Assembly (NCBI GenBank): GCA_944358685.1
Contig: CALVRQ010000045.1
Location: 1 to 8,463 of the forward strand
Length of the DNA stretch: 8,463 bases
Direction: 5' to 3'
Origin: an uncultured Bacilli bacterium
GTDB taxonomy: Bacteria > Bacillota_I > Bacilli_A > RF39 > UBA660
The position numbers were made by a program, and so were the translations under genes. How positions within the stretch are numbered: position 1 is the stretch's first letter; the number at the start of each line of letters is the position of its first letter. The notes beneath the pieces were generated by a model that had not been told where the DNA came from, did no database searches, and worked only from the letters and a program-made list of their open reading frames with translations. Positions 1 to 5,734 of this stretch are shown here, in pieces.

Positions 1-428
1 TTAACTTTCATCTCTTTAGGCATTTGAGCACTATGTGGATGATTTCCTTCAGCATATACAAATAATTTTTTATACATTTGTCTACCTAATCTTCCTTTTG
101 GAAGCATACCTTTAACAGCTCTTTCAACCATTTCAACTGGATAGTTTTCAATCATTTCTTTAGCTGTTCTCTCACGTAATCCACCAGTATATCTACTGTG
201 ATTATAATACATCTTATCATTTAATTTGTTACCTGTAAGAACTATCTTATTAGCATTTACAACGATAACATAATCGCCACCATCGATATGTGGAGTATAA
301 GTAGGTTTATGTTTTCCTCTTAAAACAGTTGCTACTTTAGTAGCTAAACGACCCAAAGTCTGTCCTTCAGCATCAACAACATACCAACGTCTAGTGACAT
401 CTTCTTTTCTTTGCATGTATGTTTTCAT
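1..428 (-). CDS. rplM: 50S ribosomal protein L13 (3' end cut by window edge)
   Basis: Large-subunit ribosomal protein L13, an early assembly protein that binds 23S rRNA. My translation from the ATG at 426-428 begins [20 protein letters not shown] and contains the family landmarks [25 protein letters not shown], the LTGNKL segment, and [19 protein letters not shown] followed by HPH. There are 142 complete codons, and the frame runs off position 1 with two bases of the next codon, so only a few C-terminal residues can be missing (family length about 140-150). The start is set by an AAAGGA-type ribosome site (437-442) eight bases upstream and by the fit to Clostridia/Bacilli L13 N-termini. rpsI normally follows but would lie outside the window. 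Expression is probably autoregulated through the leader described separately. Identification is secure. Confidence 0.97.
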   Translation of the reverse strand, partial: MKTYMQRKEDVTRRWYVVDAEGQTLGRLATKVATVLRGKHKPTYTPHIDGGDYVIVVNANKIVLTGNKLNDKMYYNHSRYTGGLRERTAKEMIENYPVEMVERAVKGMLPKGRLGRQMYKKLFVYAEGNHPHSAQMPKEMKV

Positions 429-450
429 TTTTATTTTCCTTTCTCCATAA

Positions 451-486
451 CATTCGTAAGTTTTCCCAAGACTTACGTATGTGGGA
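451..486 (-). ncRNA. L13 leader-like structured 5' UTR of rplM
   Basis: The rplM transcript should start near 500-503 and carry a leader of about 75 nt. In it, CGTAAGT (471-477) pairs perfectly with ACTTACG (455-461). The stem extends past one A.A mismatch by three more pairs (479-481 with 451-453). The 9-nt loop contains UGGGA (464-468), which can pair with UCCCA just 5' of the stem (482-486) to form a pseudoknot. The position directly before rplM and the hairpin-plus-pseudoknot layout fit the L13 autoregulatory leader known from low-GC Gram-positive bacteria. The stem and complementarity are seen directly. Membership of that Rfam family is inferred and not tested here. Confidence 0.7.
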
Positions 487-507
487 TAAATAAATGTACC
501 AGTAATA

Positions 508-536
508 ATTATAGTAAAAAAGGTGTAAAAAGTCAA
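508..536 (-). promoter_or_regulatory. Sigma-A-type promoter of rplM
   Basis: On the minus strand, TTGACT (531-536) and a perfect TATAAT (508-513) are separated by exactly 17 bp. The predicted start is near 500-503, giving a leader of about 75 nt that holds the L13-type hairpin. The -35 box lies inside the right arm of the truA terminator hairpin, and the T-run of that terminator forms part of the spacer. This is among the best promoter matches in the window. Confidence 0.85.
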
Positions 537-581
537 TAAAATTATATGTTTTTAATCTTATTTTCATACATTTTATTGACT
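527..581 (-). terminator. Intrinsic terminator downstream of truA
   Basis: A perfect 12-bp inverted repeat (AGTCAATAAAAT at 531-542 against ATTTTATTGACT at 570-581) carries a further 4-bp inner stem (545-548 with 565-568) and is followed on the minus strand by five T (531-527, the first being the last base of the arm). It lies about 55 bp after the truA stop and before rplM. The stem is AT-rich, so efficiency may be modest. Its right arm contains the rplM -35 element. Confidence 0.7.
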
Positions 582-636
582 CAAATCTAACTTATTTACA
601 AATTATTTATGATTTTTATAAAATATTACCTTTGTT

Positions 637-1380
637 CTAATAAAGCACATCTTTCAAATACAATCCTTCGGGATTAGCTGTCTTACCAGCTTTTCTCCTA
701 TCTTGAGCATTTAAAATATCAATTATATCCTCACTCTTACGCTTACCTTCACCAATTTCAATTAAAGTACCAATCATATTTCTAACTTGATAACGCATAA
801 AACCAGTACCTAAAAAGCTAAGTGTAATTTTATTAACATTCTTAAGCTCTCTAGTTAATCTAGTTTGGACAATTGTTCTAACATAATCTTCTCTCTCATC
901 ATCACTCTTAGTAAATGATTTAAAATTATGAGTACCCTCCAAATATTTTAAAGCTCTTTCCATTTCTACAACATCAAGCTTTTTATTATATTGATATATA
1001 TAATCCTTCTCAATAGGATTATATTCACCCATATTAATAATATAAATATATTCCTTAGCTTTCACATTATATCTAGCATGAAAATCATCAGCCACCATTT
1101 CAACATTTTTAATATAAATATCATCAGGAAGTAAACTATTTAAACCATCTTTCAACTTTTCTGGCGTAATATGCTTTATATCCAAATCAAAATGAGCCTT
1201 TTGATTATATGCATGTACTCCAGCATCTGTTCTTCCCGAAGCCACTACACTTACTTCCTTATGACCATTAATTGTTTTAAGCGCCTTTTCTAGTTCACCT
1301 TGAACAGTCTTTACATCCGGTTGCTTTTGATAACCTTTATATTTAGAACCATCATAAGCAAACGTTATCAAGTATCTCAT
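637..1380 (-). CDS. truA: tRNA pseudouridine(38-40) synthase TruA
   Basis: Cytoplasmic enzyme that isomerises uridine to pseudouridine at positions 38-40 of the tRNA anticodon stem-loop. The 247-residue protein has the normal family length. The active-site motif SGRTDAGVHA lies at residues 48-57 with the catalytic aspartate at D52. Other family landmarks are YDGSKYKGYQ near the N-terminus, HNF at 151-153, and GFMRYQVRNMIGTL around 193-206. The ATG at 1378-1380 follows a strong GAGGAGG ribosome site (1388-1394). It lies 60 bp downstream of ecfA2, where ecfT would normally sit, and upstream of rplM as in most Firmicutes. It ends in TAG. A weak extended -10 upstream and a hairpin downstream suggest it can be transcribed alone, although read-through from ecfA2 is possible because no terminator is visible between them. 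Confidence 0.97.
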   Translation of the reverse strand: MRYLITFAYDGSKYKGYQKQPDVKTVQGELEKALKTINGHKEVSVVASGRTDAGVHAYNQKAHFDLDIKHITPEKLKDGLNSLLPDDIYIKNVEMVADDFHARYNVKAKEYIYIINMGEYNPIEKDYIYQYNKKLDVVEMERALKYLEGTHNFKSFTKSDDEREDYVRTIVQTRLTRELKNVNKITLSFLGTGFMRYQVRNMIGTLIEIGEGKRKSEDIIDILNAQDRRKAGKTANPEGLYLKDVLY

Positions 1381-1406
1381 ACTACTTCCTCCTCTTACAC
1401 CATACT

Positions 1407-1415
1407 ATTGTAACA
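1407..1415 (-). promoter_or_regulatory. Candidate extended -10 promoter for truA
   Basis: Minus-strand TGTTACAAT (TACAAT at 1407-1412 preceded by TG and one base) matches an extended -10 element. No convincing -35 box lies 16-18 bp upstream. The predicted start near 1400 would give a leader of about 20 nt that includes the GAGGAGG site. It is a weak call that rests on the TG extension. Confidence 0.4.
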
Positions 1416-1440
1416 CAAATAAACAATAAACGCACATTCA

Positions 1441-2223
1441 TTACTTCACAAACCTATATATATCCTTCATCAAATCATTAATATCATCACGATATCCAAT
1501 ATCTATTCCTTTATTAACTTTAACCAAATCAGTAAAATTAATAAGTCTTGGCTTAGTAATATTATTTTCCTTAAGCAATTTATTATTCGTAAACAAGTCA
1601 AATTTATTACCTTTAAAAACCAACTCACCATCTTTTAAACAAATAACTTCATCGGCAAGTTCTAAAGCAATATCTGTATCATCACTTGCAATTATAATTG
1701 TTTTACCATATTTTAATTTCATCATTCTTAGTAATTTAATAATTTTTTTCTTACTAGCAAAATCCAAATTACTAAATGGACTATCTAATAATAAAATATT
1801 AGGATTACAAGCTAATAAAATAGCAAAAGCCACAATTTTCTGTTCACCTTTACTAATTTCAAAAGGTGAACGATATAAATAACTTTCATCTAACCCAACA
1901 ATTTCTAAAGATTCTAAAACTCGCCTTTCATAATTTTTTACCCGATGCTTCTTTAAAGCAAATAAAATTTCTTCATAGATAGTGTTACAAAAAAAACGTT
2001 CCTCAGGATTTTGCCTTAAAAAGCCAATTTTAGCTCCTTCATCAATTATAATCTCACCATAGGCTAAATCATCACCATTAATCAAAGAAAGAAGCAAACT
2101 TTTTCCACACCCTGACTCTCCAACAATAAAAGTAATTTTTCGGCTTTTAATTTCAAAAGATAATTCATTAAAAATTCTATAATTATTTATTTCATAGCAC
2201 ACTTTCCTAAGCTCTACTCCCAT
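1441..2223 (-). CDS. ecfA2: EcfA2-type ECF transporter ATPase, catalytic residues lost
   Basis: ABC ATPase of the energy-coupling-factor type, 260 aa, in the position of ecfA2. Visible motifs are Walker A GESGCGKS (35-42), Q-loop Q71 in the FLRQNP context typical of EcfA, a relaxed signature ISKGE (123-127) in place of LSGGQ, Walker B ILLLD (143-147) and D-loop SNLD (151-154). The catalytic glutamate after Walker B is S148, and the H-loop histidine (THD in relatives) is D181 in SDD. The known role of the family is to power uptake of vitamins or metals together with EcfT and a substrate-binding S protein. This copy should bind ATP but hydrolyse it poorly or not at all, which is inference. It overlaps ecfA1 by 10 bp (its ATG lies within the last codons of ecfA1), so translation is probably coupled. 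No ecfT follows. Confidence 0.85.
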   Translation of the reverse strand: MGVELRKVCYEINNYRIFNELSFEIKSRKITFIVGESGCGKSLLLSLINGDDLAYGEIIIDEGAKIGFLRQNPEERFFCNTIYEEILFALKKHRVKNYERRVLESLEIVGLDESYLYRSPFEISKGEQKIVAFAILLACNPNILLLDSPFSNLDFASKKKIIKLLRMMKLKYGKTIIIASDDTDIALELADEVICLKDGELVFKGNKFDLFTNNKLLKENNITKPRLINFTDLVKVNKGIDIGYRDDINDLMKDIYRFVK

Positions 2224-2987
2224 AAATCATCCACCAATTTCTTTTCATCAAAATATATTTTGTCCACCAAATCATAAAACTTTAACCTATCAGATAAATT
2301 CACAACAAATGGTAATTCTAAATCGTTACTTTCAAAAAAAGTTTCATTCTCAAAAACCTTTTTCTTTGACCCCTTTAAAAGTATCTTTCCATCACCAATA
2401 ATTACTATCATATCTGAAAAAAGAGCTTCTTCAACATCATTAGAAAAATTTACTATCGTCATACTTTTTGTATATTCTTTTAATTTTTTTAAAATCTGAC
2501 ATCTTAAATCCTTATTAATCCCCTCAAACAAATTATCTATAATCAGTATTTTAGGCTCTTGAAGTAAAGCCCTTCCTAAAACCACCAATTTCTTTTTTTC
2601 TAAAGATAACTTATTAAAATTTATATTTATGAAATTTAAAAAATCAAATTCTGAAGCAATATTTATAATCTTCTCTTTTTTATCTTTACCTTTTACAGTT
2701 TTTGCAAGCACATCAATAACCTCATCAGAAGTTTCATATTCACCCATATCGTCAAAAATAAAAGCAATTTCTTTATTTATATGTTTATTTAAAGAAACAC
2801 CAAAAACAGAAATTTCTCCTTTATATTTTAATCTTCCATTCAAAATATTAACTAGAGTTGTCTTTCCACTGCCATTTTTGCCTAAAATAGTAACAAAACG
2901 ACCTTCAGAAATAGTTAAATTAAAATTATCAAAAACAACAATGTTTCCATAATTAAAACTTAATTTTTTTATATCAATTGCCTGCAT
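2214..2987 (-). CDS. ecfA1: EcfA1-type ECF transporter ATPase, strongly degenerate motifs
   Basis: ABC ATPase of 257 aa. The C-terminus (around 222-256, LELPFVVNLSDRL ... LVDDLWE) matches the EcfA1-specific tail, which with its position supports the name. Walker A GKNGSGKT (36-43) and the Walker B aspartate D151 are intact. Almost everything else that acts in hydrolysis has changed: Q-loop Gln is D79 (IFDD for VFQN), the signature is LSLEK (127-131), the catalytic Glu is N152, the D-loop is EGIN (155-158) and the H-loop His is N183 in SND. The reading frame is full-length with no frameshift, so this is not a plain pseudogene. ATG 2985-2987 follows GGTGAAAAGG (2989-2998). It has its own promoter and is separated from rplQ by four unrelated genes. 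A nucleotide-binding but non-hydrolysing role is inferred. Confidence 0.83.
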   Translation of the reverse strand: MQAIDIKKLSFNYGNIVVFDNFNLTISEGRFVTILGKNGSGKTTLVNILNGRLKYKGEISVFGVSLNKHINKEIAFIFDDMGEYETSDEVIDVLAKTVKGKDKKEKIINIASEFDFLNFININFNKLSLEKKKLVVLGRALLQEPKILIIDNLFEGINKDLRCQILKKLKEYTKSMTIVNFSNDVEEALFSDMIVIIGDGKILLKGSKKKVFENETFFESNDLELPFVVNLSDRLKFYDLVDKIYFDEKKLVDDLWE

Positions 2988-3007
2988 ACCTTTTCACCAC
3001 AAAAATT

Positions 3008-3036
3008 ATTATAATATAAATGCTTTTAATTTACAA
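3008..3036 (-). promoter_or_regulatory. Sigma-A-type promoter of ecfA1-ecfA2
   Basis: On the minus strand, TTGTAA (3031-3036, four of six consensus bases) and a perfect TATAAT (3008-3013) are 17 bp apart. The predicted start near 3001 gives a leader of about 14 nt that just includes the ribosome site. The region is very AT-rich, so the -35 is only moderately convincing. No clear terminator separates this promoter from the carboxypeptidase-like gene upstream. Confidence 0.6.
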
Positions 3037-3063
3037 TGAAAACAATTTGTTTTTTACTAATTA

Positions 3064-4251
3064 TTAAAATCTTCCAATCCTCTTATCATAACTTCTTTTC
3101 ATCGCTGATAATGTATCTATAATAGCTAAAGTATTGTCTTTAATAATCTTCGAATATATCCTTTTAAATTCATCAGAGCCACCTTCCAAATCAAAATCCA
3201 TAAACTGTGACAAAGGAGTAGCCCTAACACCACCAAGTTCAATCAATAATGTTACTGGAAAAAAACTTTTTAGTTTTGAATCCATTGTCGTATAAATTTC
3301 CAATCCATCTAATTTATAACCTGTTTTACTCGCATATACTTTAGCCACTTCATAATTATTTTCTACATCTTCATCAGTTAACTTAACCCAAGGATTATCT
3401 TCCTTAGCCTCACCCAAATAATAAATAATATTACCACAACTATGATAAATAAAGGAACCAATCAAATCATAATTTGCTTTTATTTCATTATAAAACTTAA
3501 ATAAGCTCTCATTTTCTTTTTCAATTTCACCTTTTTTACTAAAATAAGGACAACCTAAAGGACCCAACTTATTTCTCTTGATATTGTTTAAATGTAGTGA
3601 CGCATATATCTCTTCACCACTTTCAACTCTATTAACAAATGAACCACACTCAATATTGCTATTTAAATCTACTCCTCTACCATTACTAGACCAATTTATC
3701 ATACAACCAGTAGGTAAATCATTCTCCATAAACAATTTGTTCAAATATTCCTTAAGTTTTTTGTGTTTATCACTAAGTATATCAGGAGTTGCATGTCTAA
3801 ACATCATTTGTTGCAACTTATAATCTCTATCACCGTACTTATTCGCATAATATCCTTCAATATAACTATTTCTATAATATGTTAAAAGATACGTTTGTTC
3901 CTCTTCAGCACTAATATCTCGCGAAACAAGTGATCTAACCGCACTAGTAACAATAATAGTCCCCTCAGGATTAACAATCGGAATAAAATGAATAGTATAT
4001 AACTCCTCATCTATATTTATCTCTTTTTTACATAGTTTTTCCATAAATCTAATCACAAACACATTACTAATTAACTCACTACTATGAGTACCACCAGTAA
4101 TAATTACATGATATTTTCCATGTCCATAAACAAAATGATTAATTGGATAACCAAAATATGTATAACCTATCGGTTTTTCCTTTTTAATAACCTTATCATC
4201 AAGACTATCTAAAATTTCATTCATTTCATCATAATCTAATATTTTACCCAT
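3064..4251 (-). CDS. M14-family zinc carboxypeptidase-like protein
   Basis: A 395-residue protein with the ordered landmarks of the M14 metallopeptidase fold: first zinc site H56-x-x-E59 in GGTHSSE, NPEG at 94-97, NGRGVDLNSN at 190-199, third zinc ligand H270 in YHSCGNIIYY, and the general-base glutamate E338 in LLIELGG. Relatives remove C-terminal residues or cleave cell-wall peptides such as gamma-D-Glu-diamino acid bonds; the substrate here is unknown. The arginine normally in DLNRN, which binds the substrate carboxylate, is S198, so specificity may differ. No signal peptide or membrane segment is evident, so it is probably cytoplasmic. The ATG at 4249-4251 was chosen because AGGAG (4260-4264) lies 8 bases before it; a GTG at 4258-4260 overlaps that site. 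Neighbours are an SDR upstream and ecfA1 downstream, with no obvious pathway link. Confidence 0.82.
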   Translation of the reverse strand: MGKILDYDEMNEILDSLDDKVIKKEKPIGYTYFGYPINHFVYGHGKYHVIITGGTHSSELISNVFVIRFMEKLCKKEINIDEELYTIHFIPIVNPEGTIIVTSAVRSLVSRDISAEEEQTYLLTYYRNSYIEGYYANKYGDRDYKLQQMMFRHATPDILSDKHKKLKEYLNKLFMENDLPTGCMINWSSNGRGVDLNSNIECGSFVNRVESGEEIYASLHLNNIKRNKLGPLGCPYFSKKGEIEKENESLFKFYNEIKANYDLIGSFIYHSCGNIIYYLGEAKEDNPWVKLTDEDVENNYEVAKVYASKTGYKLDGLEIYTTMDSKLKSFFPVTLLIELGGVRATPLSQFMDFDLEGGSDEFKRIYSKIIKDNTLAIIDTLSAMKRSYDKRIGRF

Positions 4252-4266
4252 AATTATCACTCCTAC

Positions 4267-4295
4267 ATTATAACATACGCAAAAAGAAAAGTTAA
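4267..4295 (-). promoter_or_regulatory. Sigma-A-type promoter of the M14 gene
   Basis: On the minus strand, TTAACT (4290-4295) and TATAAT (4267-4272) are 17 bp apart, and TGT directly precedes the -10, forming an extended -10. The -35 box overlaps the right arm of the SDR terminator and the spacer contains its T-run. The ATG is only 15 bp beyond the -10 box, so the transcript would start at or inside the ribosome site; either the start is shifted slightly upstream or the leader is minimal. Confidence 0.6.
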
Positions 4296-4312
4296 ATCAC
4301 TAATGATTTAAC
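4281..4312 (-). terminator. Intrinsic terminator of the SDR gene
   Basis: Minus strand: a perfect 9-bp stem, GTTAAATCA (4304-4312) with TGATTTAAC (4291-4299), has a 4-nt loop and is followed by TTTTCTTTTT (4281-4290). The SDR stop codon (4308-4310) lies inside the left arm. The hairpin and T-run are clear. Confidence 0.85.
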
Positions 4313-5060
4313 TTCGCTTACCATTTTGAATCTTATAACTAATTTTTAATAATAATTTTCTAGGCACAAATCTAGTTAAAAATATACCAATCTTCATCTT
4401 CAAGCCAGGAATTATAATTAATTTTTCATCAAACATCTCCTTAATTGCATACCTAGCCACATCCATACTTTCCATACCTTTAATTGAAAAATGTACCCTC
4501 GCTACTTTGTTAAACTCTGTATTAACAGGTCCAGGACATAAAACGCTAATAGATACATTACTATCATCTTTTTTTAATTCCTCATAAAGTGCTAAAGATA
4601 AACTTACTACATAATTTTTTGTCGCATAATAACCAGCCATCAAAGGTCCAGCCATAAAACCAGCTGATGATGCTACATTTAAAATATACCCTCTATCTTT
4701 TTTCTTAAAATCTTTTAAAAATAATTTAGTTAAAGTATGTAATGACTTTATATTCAAATCTATCATATCAAGCTCTTTATCCAAATTAATATTACTAAAT
4801 TCTCCAAATACTCCAAACCCTGCATTATTAATCAAAATATCAATATCCTCTTTTTTAACCTCATTATAAAGTTCCATACAATTATACGTACTAGAAATAT
4901 CCTTAACAATTATAGTAGCCTTATCTCCTAATTCTTTTGCAAGCTTCTCAAGTCTAGTTTTTCTTCGAGCTACAAGTATAACTTCATATCCTTCTTCTAC
5001 CAATACTCTAGCCATATCAGCGCCCATTCCAGAACTTGCCCCTGTAATTAATGCTTTCAT
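4308..5060 (-). CDS. Short-chain dehydrogenase/reductase (SDR), substrate unknown
   Basis: A 250-residue classical SDR. The Rossmann nucleotide-binding motif TGASSGMG is at residues 6-13. Two arginines (R32, R33) after the second strand suggest NADPH preference. D54 lies in the adenine-binding region, NNAG at 78-81, and N103 in the structural Asn position. The catalytic set S131, Y144 and K148 (YYATK) is complete, followed by CPGPVNT at 175-181. The tail (about 218-245) is hydrophobic and basic, as in DltE/YqjQ-like SDRs, and might associate peripherally with the membrane (inference). The ATG at 5058-5060 is preferred over an in-frame GTG at 5067-5069 because that GTG is part of the ribosome site AAGGTGAT (5065-5072). 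It has its own promoter and terminator, so it looks monocistronic. Family is certain; substrate cannot be predicted. Confidence 0.92.
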   Translation of the reverse strand: MKALITGASSGMGADMARVLVEEGYEVILVARRKTRLEKLAKELGDKATIIVKDISSTYNCMELYNEVKKEDIDILINNAGFGVFGEFSNINLDKELDMIDLNIKSLHTLTKLFLKDFKKKDRGYILNVASSAGFMAGPLMAGYYATKNYVVSLSLALYEELKKDDSNVSISVLCPGPVNTEFNKVARVHFSIKGMESMDVARYAIKEMFDEKLIIIPGLKMKIGIFLTRFVPRKLLLKISYKIQNGKRS

Positions 5061-5078
5061 ACTAATCACCTTAAAAAC

Positions 5079-5107
5079 ATTATATAATAAGCCCTAAACT
5101 TTGTAAA
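5079..5107 (-). promoter_or_regulatory. Sigma-A-type promoter of the SDR gene
   Basis: Minus strand TTTACA (5102-5107, five of six consensus bases) and perfect TATAAT (5079-5084) with a 17-bp spacer. The predicted start, near 5072, coincides with the first base of the AAGGTGAT ribosome site, giving a leader of about 12 nt. Confidence 0.75.
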
Positions 5108-5156
5108 CCGTTAAAACAAAATAACAAAACAATAAATTTCTCACAATAATAAACAA

Positions 5157-5188
5157 TTGACATAGTACATAAAATAATTTAATATAAT
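5157..5188 (+). promoter_or_regulatory. Candidate promoter of the 168-aa repeat-protein gene
   Basis: A perfect TTGACA (5157-5162) precedes TATAAT (5183-5188), but the 20-bp spacer is longer than ideal. TTTAAT at 5178-5183 is an alternative -10 at 15 bp. The region lies back to back with the SDR promoter, leaving about 50 bp between the two -35 boxes in which an operator could sit, although no inverted repeat stands out there. Confidence 0.5.
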
Positions 5189-5207
5189 TCTAAAGAGAGG
5201 TAATAAT

Positions 5208-5714
5208 ATGAATTATAATAACCAAAACATGGACGGCTCAAAACTATTTAGAGCAATCATCAATAACCCTAAACTCTTAGCCTCATTGCCAGTCAAATAT
5301 AAATATGATAAAGACTTTTTAGAACTATATTATATCATTTTAGGAAATCAAATTGCTCCATACATTCCAACCGAAATATTTAAAGTCCTTCAAAACAATG
5401 AAAAAAATACAAAACAATTAATAAATAAACCTAATATAACATTAGAAGACGAGTACACAATTCTTCATATGCTATTAACAAACCCAAAAACCCTTGAAAC
5501 AATTCCTACTGACGAAAAATATAATAATGATTTTTTAGAACTATTATATATTATTTGGGGCGACAAAATCGAACCATACATTCCATCAGAAATGTTTGAA
5601 ACGTTAAAAAACGAAGCACTTATGCACGAATATCATCAAAAACATAAACAAAAGCAAAAGCAATGGGTTAAAGAAGTTCAGGAAAAAATTTTATCCAAAA
5701 ATAAAAATTGTTAA
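5208..5714 (+). CDS. Hypothetical 168-aa protein with two tandem repeat units
   Basis: I do not recognise the family. The protein opens with an Asn-rich stretch, then has two copies of a ~53-residue unit: residues 13-65 and 85-137, offset by 72. By eye they share about 25 of 53 identical positions, including NPK, KY..DFLEL.YII.G, I.PYIP.E.F and a final L.N. Each unit reads as a helical module, with charged and aromatic residues (DFLELYYII, PYIP) in fixed places. The tail (138-168) is rich in Gln, Lys and His and ends in Cys. There is no signal peptide or transmembrane segment. ATG 5208-5210 has GAGAGG (5195-5200) at a normal distance. It is the only plus-strand gene here, divergent from the SDR and convergent with the 403-aa gene. 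Coding is supported by the ribosome site, the promoter and the preserved internal repeat. Confidence 0.8.
   Translation: MNYNNQNMDGSKLFRAIINNPKLLASLPVKYKYDKDFLELYYIILGNQIAPYIPTEIFKVLQNNEKNTKQLINKPNITLEDEYTILHMLLTNPKTLETIPTDEKYNNDFLELLYIIWGDKIEPYIPSEMFETLKNEALMHEYHQKHKQKQKQWVKEVQEKILSKNKNC
5244..5402 (+). repeat. First copy of internal protein repeat
   Basis: Encodes residues 13-65 of the 168-aa protein. It aligns without gaps to the second copy (5460-5618) at about 47% amino-acid identity by manual count. The copies are clearly diverged, so this is an old intragenic duplication. Confidence 0.8.
5460..5618 (+). repeat. Second copy of internal protein repeat
   Basis: Encodes residues 85-137 of the 168-aa protein, 216 bp after the first copy. 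Conserved anchor residues are N92-P93-K94, the DFLEL segment at 108-112, Y114-I115-I116, G118 and P123-Y124-I125-P126. Confidence 0.8.
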
Positions 5715-5734
5715 TTTTTAACAATTTTTATTTA
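5703..5734. terminator. Bidirectional terminator between convergent genes
   Basis: A perfect 12-bp inverted repeat, AAAAATTGTTAA (5703-5714) with TTAACAATTTTT (5718-5729), has a 3-nt loop. T-rich tracts follow on both strands: TTTTTATTT on plus, and TTTTTATTTTT on minus. The plus-gene stop TAA is 5712-5714 in the left arm, and the minus-gene stop TAA is 5728-5730 at the end of the right arm, so one hairpin serves both genes. Confidence 0.85.

Noticed and set aside
576..604. Plus-strand promoter from the TTGACT at 576-581
   Set aside because: No acceptable -10 element lies 16-18 bp downstream and no plus-strand gene follows; the match is a by-product of the terminator inverted repeat.
2629..2952. 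Plus-strand open frame opposite ecfA1
   Set aside because: It is antisense to a clear ABC ATPase gene, has no ribosome site or promoter, and its translation shows no recognisable motif.
3039..3053. Palindrome AAAACAATTTGTTTT as a terminator for the M14 gene
   Set aside because: The hairpin is short and made mostly of A-T pairs, and no T-run follows it on the minus strand, so it is unlikely to terminate transcription of that gene.
3578..3823. Plus-strand open frame opposite the M14 gene
   Set aside because: It is antisense to well-matched M14 motifs and has no supporting signals.
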